Assembly (NCBI GenBank): GCA_003021105.1
Contig: PXRG01000033.1
Coordinates: 1 to 57,450 of the forward strand
Direction: 5' to 3'
Length of the DNA stretch: 57,450 bases
DNA from: Halobacteriales archaeon QS_1_68_17
GTDB taxonomy: Archaea > Halobacteriota > Halobacteria > Halobacteriales > Haloarculaceae
In this document: positions 43,897 through 51,476 of the stretch, one piece after another
How the letters are laid out: each line of letters begins with the position of its first letter
Position numbering within the stretch: position 1 is the first letter of the stretch
The notes under the pieces: model-generated
Told to the model about the DNA's origin: nothing
The model's database searches: none
What the model saw: the letters and a program-made list of their open reading frames with translations, nothing else
Program-made: the position numbers and the translations under genes

Positions 43897-44368
43897 TACT
43901 GCTGGAAAGAAGGTCGTTACGCGCGATATCCCGCGGCGGGGATCGCGGACATCCGGTCGACGGCACGACCGGGGACAGCTATCCCTGTCGGTGATCGAGG
44001 CCGGGATCGGCGTCCTTCTGGTGCTGACGATCCTGCTCGCATTCGCGCTCGGGTTGCCCGCGGCGGAGACGCGGGAGTCACAGTTGACGGCCTACGCCGC
44101 CGACGCGACGGGCGTCCTCGTGGGCGAACCGCCCCGACACGGGGGTGGGAACCGGCTCTCCGAGGTGGCCCGCTCCGAGTCGACGTTCCTGCGGGAGCGG
44201 GCGGCACTCGAACGACGGGTCGGGGAGATCCTCCCGGAGAATCTCTTTTTCCAGATCGAGACGCCACACGGGACGGTCGGGTACCGGAAGCCGTCGGGCG
44301 TAGCCGTCGGGGAGTCGACCGTGACGACGATCAACGGCGACGTGACCGTGCGGGTGTGGTTCGGATGA
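43889..44368 (+). CDS. Pilin-like protein, DUF7262 type
   Basis: A 159-residue protein with an N-terminal basic stretch of about 30 residues ending RRHDRGQLSLSVIEAGIGVLLVLTILLAFALGLP, a pilin-like signal with a Glu in the fifth-position region. The ectodomain is short. It overlaps both neighbours. Probably a minor pilin. Confidence 0.7.
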   Translation: MTDTAGKKVVTRDIPRRGSRTSGRRHDRGQLSLSVIEAGIGVLLVLTILLAFALGLPAAETRESQLTAYAADATGVLVGEPPRHGGGNRLSEVARSESTFLRERAALERRVGEILPENLFFQIETPHGTVGYRKPSGVAVGESTVTTINGDVTVRVWFG

Positions 44369-44907
44369 GCGGGCGATCCCTCTCGCGGCGCGGACAGGTG
44401 GTCCTCGCGGCGGCCGCGGCGATCGCGGTCGCGCTCTCGCCCCTGGTGCTCGCATACCTCCAGCTCGGGTACCACGACGACATCGACGCCGCCGGGGAGT
44501 TCGACGCGCCGGCTGCAAACGCCGAGCGGTTCCTCTCGCGGGCCGTCCACGCGGCGGCCACCGACGTCCCGGAAACCCACACCTGGCGGAACCGGAGCGA
44601 CGCCGTCGCCGCGGTCCGGTCCCGCCTCGCCCCCCGGCTCGATACCCTCGCGGCCGCGCGCGTCGAGGCGGGCATCGCCTACAACATCACCTACAACCGG
44701 ACGGCCGCGACGCGGCGAGCCGCCGAGCAGTGCCCGCGCGGTCCCGCCCGCCAGTTCGGCCGGTGCGAGGCCGCACGGGGCGTCGTCGTCCAGAACCGCG
44801 CGAACCGCACGCACGTCCTCGCGGTCGCGCTCGACGTGACCGTCACCACCGAGCGCGGCCGGACCGGGATGACCGTCGTCGTCGAACCGACCGGCGACAC
44901 CGGGTGA
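44365..44907 (+). CDS. Pilin-like protein, DUF7261 type
   Basis: A 180-residue protein: SRRGQVVLAAAAAIAVALSPLVLAYLQLGYH is the N-terminal helix, with the conserved AYLQLGYH following it as in other haloarchaeal members. It has two cysteines (QCPRG, GRCEA) that could form a surface disulfide, and three NxT/S sites. Last gene of the operon; its ATG overlaps the previous stop. Confidence 0.7.
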   Translation: MSGRSLSRRGQVVLAAAAAIAVALSPLVLAYLQLGYHDDIDAAGEFDAPAANAERFLSRAVHAAATDVPETHTWRNRSDAVAAVRSRLAPRLDTLAAARVEAGIAYNITYNRTAATRRAAEQCPRGPARQFGRCEAARGVVVQNRANRTHVLAVALDVTVTTERGRTGMTVVVEPTGDTG

Positions 44908-45305
44908 GATGCGCGGGGCCACGACGGCAGTCGACACCCGCAAGGCGGCAGGCCACGGCCGTCCGGCTCGCAGACGAGGCACGGCTGGCCCACACCGAAA
45001 CCGGCGGCCCGTCGAGGAGAAGCCAGGTTCGTCCCCGATGTCGAGTACGGCGGAGACCGGTGGAGTGCCGGGCCGCTGTTCAACGGCCAGATCGTCCCCG
45101 GCATCGAGCTGTACGGCGGAGACCGGTGGAGTGCCGGGCCACGTCGAAGCACGGAGCCCATCGTCGCGGCGCGGTTCGATCGAACCGTCCGACAGCGACG
45201 ACTGGCTACGTACCGGTACGTACGGGTCTGGTCGCTATTGATCGCTCGTTGCCGATCCCCGGTGGAGTATATATAAAATATAATAGAGTAATACGGGGCG
45301 GTTGC
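44908..45305. other. Intergenic region with a partial tandem repeat and a strong TATA box
   Basis: About 400 bp. A perfect 30-bp direct repeat lies at 45045-45074 and 45111-45140, with a related CGTCCCCG block before each, so about 1.5 units of a 66-bp tandem duplication. GAGTATATATAAAATATAATAG (about 45265-45286) is a very AT-rich TATA region some 25-40 nt upstream of the ATG at 45306. No gene is supported. Confidence 0.6.
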
Positions 45306-46676
45306 ATGTCCAATCGTATGCAGGAGAACTCCGCGGCGGAACGGTGGACACAGCCGTCCAGGCGGTCCGTGCTGAAGATGTCGGGGGTCGGTCTGGCGGC
45401 GGGGACGTCCGGAATCGCCGGCTGCGTGGGGACGCTCGGCGGGAATTCGGTGGACCCGGTAAACGAGGACAGCCTGACGCTGTGGCACGCGATGGGTGGT
45501 GGTCTCGGCGAGACGCTGAACAAGATCGGCGACGAGTTCGAGTCCGAGACCGGGATCAGCATCGAAATGGAGTTTCAGGACTCCTACGAGAACGTCCTGA
45601 CGAACTTCCTGGGAGCGCTCGACTCGGGGAAGGTGCCGGATTTCGCCCAGATAGACAGCCTGTTCGCACAGCAGGTACTCGACACCGGCAGCGTCGAACC
45701 CGTCGAGAACTTCCTGGGGTCGGAGTTCCCGATCGACGATTACCTGCCGAACGTGACCGAGTTTTTCGCCGTCGACGGGACACTCCAGTCGCTGCCGTTC
45801 AACAACTCCAACGCGATCATGTACTACAACCAGTCGGCCTTCGAGGCGGCAGGGCTGGATCCCGACGACCCGCCGGCGACCGTCGAAGAGGTCTACAACG
45901 CCTCCCAGGCGCTCGTCGACGCCGGGGTCGTCGACGCCGGCATCACCTGGCCCAACCACGTCTGGTTCGTCGAGCACTGGTACTCGACGGCCGGCCAGCT
46001 CATGTTCGACGCGAAGAACGGCCACGACGGCGAGCCGACGACGCTTTTGACCGACAACGCGACCGCCGAGGGCCTCTACGAGTGGTGGCGGCGGATGGCC
46101 GACGAGGACCTGTTCATCAACCCGGGCATCGAGGCGTGGGGCGAGGCGACCTCGGCGTTTCTCAACGAGAACGCGGCGATGTTGCTGACCTCGACGGCGT
46201 TCGTCGCCGGTGCCCGCAGCGGTGCCGAGGACAACGGCTTCGCCGTCGACAACGCCTTCTACCCGACGGTCGGCGAGGACCGGGTCGGACCGGTCATCGG
46301 CGGGGCTTCCTTTTTCGTCCCCGCCGACCTGCCCGATGACCGCCGGGAGGATGTCGGCGCGTTCCTCGAGTACATGTCCTCGCCCGCGGTCCAGAAGCAG
46401 TGGCACAAGGGCACCGGGTACTACCCGATCCGGCAGGCCGCCGTCGACGAACTCGAGTCCGAGGGCTGGTTCGAGGAGAACCCCATGTTCCGGACGGCGA
46501 TGGACCAGCTCACGACGGCCGAATCGAGCCCCGCGACCAAGCGGATGCTCGTCGGCCCGGCCCGGCAGTGCCAGCAGATCGTCCAGAATACCTCCGTCGA
46601 CATCTTCAACGGCACCGTCGGGGTCGAGGAGGGACTCGGGGAGATGAAAGCCGACGTCGAGTCGCAGTTCGAGTGA
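45306..46676 (+). CDS. Sugar / glycerol-phosphate ABC transporter substrate-binding lipoprotein (UgpB/MalE type)
   Basis: A 456-residue protein. A Tat-lipoprotein signal SRRSVLKMSGVGLAAGTSGIAGC is followed by an SBP_bac family domain from LTLWHAMGGGLGETLNKI. ALDSGKVPDFAQIDS, TLQSLPFNNSNAIMYYNQSAF and the C-terminal FLEYMSSPAVQKQWHKGTGYYPIR resemble UgpB-like binding proteins for glycerol-3-phosphate or oligosaccharides. First of four genes SBP-permease-permease-ATPase. Confidence 0.9.
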   Translation: MSNRMQENSAAERWTQPSRRSVLKMSGVGLAAGTSGIAGCVGTLGGNSVDPVNEDSLTLWHAMGGGLGETLNKIGDEFESETGISIEMEFQDSYENVLTNFLGALDSGKVPDFAQIDSLFAQQVLDTGSVEPVENFLGSEFPIDDYLPNVTEFFAVDGTLQSLPFNNSNAIMYYNQSAFEAAGLDPDDPPATVEEVYNASQALVDAGVVDAGITWPNHVWFVEHWYSTAGQLMFDAKNGHDGEPTTLLTDNATAEGLYEWWRRMADEDLFINPGIEAWGEATSAFLNENAAMLLTSTAFVAGARSGAEDNGFAVDNAFYPTVGEDRVGPVIGGASFFVPADLPDDRREDVGAFLEYMSSPAVQKQWHKGTGYYPIRQAAVDELESEGWFEENPMFRTAMDQLTTAESSPATKRMLVGPARQCQQIVQNTSVDIFNGTVGVEEGLGEMKADVESQFE

Positions 46677-46679
46677 GCG

Positions 46680-47564
46680 ATGGCGACGCGCGAGGTCTTC
46701 GAGAGCCGGTGGGAGGCGGTCGGGCTGTTGGTGCCGACCGTCATCGTCTCGGTCGTCTTCCTGTATCTCCCCGCCGTCCGCGCGGTCGAACTCAGTTTCT
46801 TCGAGGTCGGGTTCGGCGGGACCAGCACCCTCGTCGGGATCGAGAACTACCGACAACTGCTGGCGTCCGGGGAGTACCACGCGAGCGTCGCGGTGAGCGT
46901 CCTCTTTGCCCTCGTGGTCGTCGTGGGCGTGATGGCCGTCTCGCTGTTTCTCACCTTTCTCATCCACGAGGTCGGCGTCGGACAGAGTCTCTATCTGGTC
47001 GCCTCCATCTGGCCGTACGCGCTGCCGCCGGCGGTCGCCGGACTCGTGTTTCTCTTTCTGGCCCACCCGACGCTCGGCGTGTTCACACAGCCAATCGAGG
47101 CCCTCGGAGTCGAGGTCGACTGGTTCAGCGACGGCGGGCAGGCACTCGCGGTCGTGACGATTGCCGCGATCTGGAAACAGGTCGGTTACAACGTCATCTT
47201 CATGATCGCCGCGATGAACAACGTGCCGAAGTCGCTCACCGAGACGGCCCGCCTCGACGGCGTCGGGCGGCTGAAACGACTCGTCCGGGTCTACGTCCCA
47301 ATCATGTCGCCGACGCTGTTCTTCCTCGTCATCATGAACACCATCTACGCGTTCTTCGGGACGTTCGCGTTCGTCCAGGTGATGACGAAGGGCGGTCCGT
47401 CGGGAGCGACGAACATCCTCATCTTCGATCTCTACCGGACGGCCTTCCAGTTCTACGAGTTCGGCGTGGCCTCGGCGAAGTCGGTCGTACTCTTCGCCGT
47501 CGTCGGCGTCCTGATGTACGTCCAGTTCCGGGTGACCGAGGAGTACGCCCACTACGGAGGATGA
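46680..47564 (+). CDS. ABC transporter permease, UgpA/MalF type
   Basis: A 294-residue permease with six membrane segments. The EAA loop reads NNVPKSLTETARLDGVGRLKRLVRVYVPIMSP (about residues 180-211), the docking site for the ATPase. It begins 3 bp after the binding-protein stop. Confidence 0.92.
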   Translation: MATREVFESRWEAVGLLVPTVIVSVVFLYLPAVRAVELSFFEVGFGGTSTLVGIENYRQLLASGEYHASVAVSVLFALVVVVGVMAVSLFLTFLIHEVGVGQSLYLVASIWPYALPPAVAGLVFLFLAHPTLGVFTQPIEALGVEVDWFSDGGQALAVVTIAAIWKQVGYNVIFMIAAMNNVPKSLTETARLDGVGRLKRLVRVYVPIMSPTLFFLVIMNTIYAFFGTFAFVQVMTKGGPSGATNILIFDLYRTAFQFYEFGVASAKSVVLFAVVGVLMYVQFRVTEEYAHYGG

Positions 47565-47565
47565 C

Positions 47566-48471
47566 ATGACCCTACTGGAGACCCTGACTGACGCGCCGGA
47601 TCGCACTGCCGAGTACCTGCGCGACCGGCCGGGGGTCGCGGACCTCCGCGACCGCCTCCGCGAGGACGGCCTCGCGCTCCACGCCCTGCTGGCGCTTTCG
47701 ATCCTCGTCCTCGTGGCGCCGGTGCTCGTCGCCACCGTCGTGAGCACGAAGGAACTCGGCATCGTCACGAGCCTCGCCGACCTCGCGCCCGGCAGCCACG
47801 CGGTCGCAAACTACCGGCGTGCGCTGGTCGACCTGGAGTTCGGACAGTTCATGCTCAACTCGTTCGTGATGTCGCTGGCGATCGTCGTCGGCAAGCTGAC
47901 CGTCTCGGTGCTGGCGGCGCTGGCCATCGTCTACTACCGGATCCCGTACAAGAACGCCGCGTTTCTGTTCGTCCTGTTCACGCTGCTGTTGCCCGTCCCG
48001 GTCAGGTTCGTCCCGCTGTTCAGGCTGGTGACCGATCTCGGCTGGGACAACACGATGCTGGCGATCACGGTTCCCTACATCGCCAGCGCCACCACCGTCT
48101 TCATCCTCAGACAGCACTTCCTGTCGATCCCGGCCTCGCTCGTCGAGAATGCCAAACTCGACGGCGTCGGGCCGTTCGAGTTCCTGTGGCACGTACTTGT
48201 CCCGATGTCGAAGGGCGTCCTCGTGGGCGTCTCGGTGATCATGTTCGTCTACGCCTGGAACCAGTACCTCTGGCCGCTCGTCATCATCAACGACCAGAGC
48301 CAGCAGGTCGTCCAGGTCGGCCTCGGCCTCCTCAGGGGACAGGCGCAGGCCGGCGACGTCGCGTGGGCGCTCGTGATGACTGGGTCGATGCTCACGCTGC
48401 TCCCGCCGCTGGTGCTTCTGGCACTGTTTCGCAAACCGCTCCTGCAGACGTTCACGATCCAGCAGAAATAA
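47566..48471 (+). CDS. ABC transporter permease, UgpE/MalG type
   Basis: A 301-residue permease; after a charged N-terminus of about 35 residues there are six membrane segments. The EAA loop is SIPASLVENAKLDGVGPFEFLWHVLVPMSK. The TAA stop shares its last A with the ATG of the ATPase gene. Confidence 0.92.
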   Translation: MTLLETLTDAPDRTAEYLRDRPGVADLRDRLREDGLALHALLALSILVLVAPVLVATVVSTKELGIVTSLADLAPGSHAVANYRRALVDLEFGQFMLNSFVMSLAIVVGKLTVSVLAALAIVYYRIPYKNAAFLFVLFTLLLPVPVRFVPLFRLVTDLGWDNTMLAITVPYIASATTVFILRQHFLSIPASLVENAKLDGVGPFEFLWHVLVPMSKGVLVGVSVIMFVYAWNQYLWPLVIINDQSQQVVQVGLGLLRGQAQAGDVAWALVMTGSMLTLLPPLVLLALFRKPLLQTFTIQQK

Positions 48472-49504
48472 TGGCTTCAATCACGCTCGACGGCGTACGG
48501 AAGCGGTTCGACGACGTGACCGCGGTCGCGGACGTCGACCTCCGGATCGACGACGGCGATTTCGTCGTCGTGGTCGGTCCCAGCGGCTGTGGCAAGAGCA
48601 CGACGCTCCGGTTGATCGCCGGCCTCGAGTCGGTGACCGACGGCGAGATACGGAAGGACGGCGAGAGCATCGTCGGCGTCGAACCGAAGGACCGCGACGT
48701 CGCGATGGTGTTCCAGAACTACGCGCTGTACCCACACATGACGGCAAAGCGAAACATGACGTTCGGGCTCCAGTCGGCCACCGACTTCGACGACGGGACC
48801 GTCGAAGCTCGCGTCCGGGAGGCCGCGGACCTGCTGGACATCGACGGGTTGACGCCAAACTCCGTATCCGGATGCGGGCCGAACTGGCCAAGCTCCACGA
48901 CCAGCTCGGGACGACGACCGTCTACGTCACCCACGACCAGACCGAGGCGATGACGCTCGGCGACGAGGTCGTCGTCATGAACGACGGCGAGATACAGCAG
49001 GTCGACCCGCCACAGCGCCTCTACGACTTCCCGGCGAACCGGTTCGTCGCCGAGTTCGTCGGCGACCCGGCGATGAACACCGTCCCGGTGACTGTCGACC
49101 GGGACGGCGACGGGTACGAGGCATCCCACCCGGGGTTCAGTCTGCCGCTGCCGACCGCCGACGGGCTGGACGCCTTCGCCGGGTCGACGGCCGTCCTCGG
49201 AATCCGGCCGGAAGACCTCTCGCTGACCGACGCGACCGAGGGCTTCGAGGCGACGGTGACCGTGACGGAACCGCTCGGCGACAGTCTGCTCCTCGAATGT
49301 CGGGTCGGGGACGACCGGCTCAGGGTCCAGGCCTCGCCCCGGAGCGACGCAAAACCGGGCGACAGGGTCGCGCTGACCCACGATGCCGACCGGCTCCACC
49401 TCTTCGACCGCGAGACCGGCGCGGCCGTCTACCACTCCGCGCGGCTCCCGGCGGCCGACGACCGGCAACCCGTGTCCACGTCGGTAAATGACGATCCCGA
49501 GTGA
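48471..49504 (+). pseudogene. ABC transporter ATPase, UgpC/MalK type, with frame-breaking deletion
   Basis: The N-terminus is normal: Walker A GPSGCGKST, Q-loop VFQNYALYPHMTAKRNM, then ADLLDIDGL. Near 48849-48880 it jumps to DAKLRIRMRAELAKLHDQLGTTTVYVTHDQTEAMTLGDEV in another frame, continuing through the OB-like MalK C-terminal domain (TVLGIRPEDLSL) to 49504. About 36 residues are missing: the signature LSGGQ and Walker B, without which ATP hydrolysis is impossible. The 1034-nt total is not a multiple of 3. The rest is well conserved, so the lesion is recent or an assembly error. Confidence 0.88.
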
Positions 49505-49615
49505 TACTGGTGGCTGTAAGTACGTGAAAACTCGAATTGAGAATCCAGGCGGAAAGGGTCTGTATCCGCAGATAGCAGAGACTGGTGAGTAAAAGAATTA
49601 CAGCCACCAGTATGA
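49502..49615. mobile_element. MITE family 1, copy 3, complete, TGA target duplication
   Basis: Element 49505-49612 (108 bp) with terminal repeats TACTGGTGGCTGTAA. The duplicated target is TGA: 49502-49504, which is the stop codon of the ATPase gene, and 49613-49615. Interior nearly identical to copies 1 and 2. Confidence 0.92.
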
Positions 49616-50210
49616 GAGCCGTCCCGGAAAGCGATCCGGAGCGGAAAGGGATTGGACGAGCGGGGTATCTGACCGAAACCGGGACCAGACCGTAACCGTT
49701 CGCCCCTCCGACCGAAGAACGGGCCCGCGCCCGACGCCGGAAGAAACGACCACGATGCCGGAAGATCCTCGCGTCACGACGATAGCATCATTATAAAAAA
49801 TTGCTCACTTTCGGTACTGATTGGGGAATCAGTACTGCTCGCCGGATGGAATGCCGGCGAATGCGACGGGAACGTCCGGGCCCAAATCGCATGGATGCGG
49901 CATCCCGCGTTTGCCGACGTCCCCGAGGACGACGCTCCTGTCGGTGGTCGGCCGTGGCTGGATTTCCTCCCCAAATCAACGCGGATTTGCGCCCTCCGGC
50001 CTGCACCCGACCGCGCCGGGAGTCTCTCTGTCGGCACCCTTTCTCGCACGTCGCGGGAACCGACCGGATCCCGCCGTGGAAACCACGTCCGACGACCCTC
50101 CGGATTCCGCCACAGTTAGCGAGTAAATAATTTTGAGCACAGTCGTAGTCGATGCGGCAGAGCGCGAACGGACACGGGGCAGCTACGGCGAGTGTTGGGT
50201 CGAGTGTTGC
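49616..50210. other. Intergenic region with two palindromes
   Basis: About 595 bp with no supported gene. TTATAAAAAATTG (49791-49803) is a strong TATA box. The perfect palindrome GTACTGATT-GGGG-AATCAGTAC (49814-49835) lies around the predicted transcription start, followed by TCGCCGG/CCGGCGA (49839-49845 with 49854-49860). A small RNA or a controlled, decayed gene are both possible: the frame from 49895 starts MRHPAFADVPEDDAPVGG but has no known family. AGTAAATAATTTTG near 50120 is a second AT-rich spot. Confidence 0.45.
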
Positions 50211-50307
50211 TGATACTGGTGGCTGTAATTCTTTTACTCACCAGTCTCTGCTATCTGCGGAGACAGACTCTTTCCGCCTGGATTCTCAATTCGAGTTTTC
50301 ACGTACT
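50211..50307. mobile_element. MITE family 1, copy 4, inverted, one end lost
   Basis: Starts after TGA (50211-50213) with TACTGGTGGCTGTAATTCTT, i.e. the family-1 right end, and runs as the reverse complement of copies 1-3 to CACGTACT (50307), where the other terminal repeat should begin but unrelated promoter sequence follows. A few substitutions relative to the other copies. Confidence 0.85.
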
Positions 50308-50316
50308 ATTTAACTG

Positions 50317-50341
50317 TTCCACGATAGTGGGAATTTATATA
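50317..50341 (+). promoter_or_regulatory. Inverted repeat and TATA box of the IclR gene
   Basis: TTCCACGATAGTGGGAA (50317-50333), an imperfect palindrome, directly precedes TTTATATA (50334-50341). The ATG at 50364 is about 26 nt downstream, so the mRNA is leaderless. A repressor bound here would cover the BRE; autoregulation by IclR is likely. Confidence 0.5.
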
Positions 50342-50363
50342 AGCGTCACGCGATGAACCGATC

Positions 50364-51149
50364 ATGCAGACCGATCGTGGCCCGCAACAGCTCCAAACCA
50401 CGGCCCGCTCGCTCGAGATCGTAGAGATCATCAAGCGGTCGGGTGGCGCGACAGTCGGGGAGCTAGTCGAGGAACTCGGGCTGTCGAAGAGCACGATTCA
50501 CAACCACCTCGCGACCCTGCGAGCGAAGGAGTACGTAGTCAGGGAAGCGAACACCTACCACCTCGGGTTGCGGTTTTTCCACCTCGGCGAGGAGGCGATC
50601 GCGCGAAACCCGTCCTACGAGATCATCTCGGGAACGGTCATGGAACTGGCCGAGGAGACGTCCATGGAGGTGGACTTCTCCGTCGAGGAGTACGGCCGGG
50701 TGATCGTCATCTTCGACGAGATGGGAAGTAGCACGCGCAGGGGATTCCAGATCGGTCAGTACTACCCGATCCATGCCTGTGCTTCCGGCAAGGCGATCCT
50801 GGCGGAACTGCCGGACGAAGAGATCGACGACATCACCGACGCGCACGGACTCATGCAGTTGACGGCCAATACCATCACTGAACGGGACGAACTGTTCGAG
50901 ACACTCCGGGCGATCCGAGACCGGGGGTACGCGATCAACGACGAGGAGAGCAACAGCGGAATCAAAGCGGTCGCGAGAACCGTCCACGGACCGATGGGCG
51001 ATATTATCGGCGGGCTCTCGATCACCGACCCCGCGTACAGGTTTCCGCCCCATTACGAGGTCGGCGACGTCCTGAAAGAGGCGTGCGAGAACCTCGAGAA
51101 AACGATCGAGGACCAGTGGCACAACAGGATGCTCTCCGAAGAGGCGTAG
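50364..51149 (+). CDS. IclR-family transcriptional regulator
   Basis: A 261-residue protein. Winged helix ATVGELVEELGLSKSTIHNHLATLRAKEYVV; effector domain with ASGKAILAELPDEEID and a C-terminal GLSITDPAYRFPP. It stands before the SHMT-like/Dgc/transporter genes and is their likely regulator. Related in design to the IclR protein at 7726 but clearly a different paralogue. Confidence 0.92.
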   Translation: MQTDRGPQQLQTTARSLEIVEIIKRSGGATVGELVEELGLSKSTIHNHLATLRAKEYVVREANTYHLGLRFFHLGEEAIARNPSYEIISGTVMELAEETSMEVDFSVEEYGRVIVIFDEMGSSTRRGFQIGQYYPIHACASGKAILAELPDEEIDDITDAHGLMQLTANTITERDELFETLRAIRDRGYAINDEESNSGIKAVARTVHGPMGDIIGGLSITDPAYRFPPHYEVGDVLKEACENLEKTIEDQWHNRMLSEEA

Positions 51150-51476
51150 CCCCGCGCACCCGGGAAGACTCGCGCTCACGAGGACGGGCAGGTTGCGAAC
51201 CGGCGTTTCGTCGATCTCTTACTACACTATGGCTGTAATGATATATAAATATCCAGCATGACTGGAGATACAAATATGACGGCTGGGCGGAGCCGCGGAG
51301 GAAATCGCTGTCCTCGATCGAAGGTGCGTCACAGTCCAACCACTCCCCGTCTCCGAAGGTCGGACTGGCCGTGACGGCGAGGTCGATCAGGGCCTCCCGA
51401 CAGTGTCTCGGCTACGAACCGCCAGGACGTGCCAGTGGGGAAAAGCCTTATATCGCTACTCAGGTCAGAGAGGAGT
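51150..51476. other. Intergenic region with promoters and a possible 32-residue ORF
   Basis: About 325 bp. GATATATAAATATCC (about 51239-51252) is a TATA box about 30 nt before an ATG at 51276 that opens a 32-codon basic frame ending at 51374 (weak candidate). CCTTATATCG (about 51446-51455) is the TATA box of the SHMT-like gene, about 27 nt before its ATG; AGTGGGGAA just upstream resembles half of the IclR-gene palindrome. Confidence 0.4.

Noticed and set aside
44691-47768. A 1025-codon minus-strand open frame
   Set aside because: Composition of an antisense frame over the UgpB/UgpA-type genes, which have clear families and starts.
32188-50307. The four spaced 95-108-bp repeats as a CRISPR-like array
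   Set aside because: Terminal inverted repeats and 3-bp target duplications show transposon-type elements; they are kilobases apart and in both orientations.
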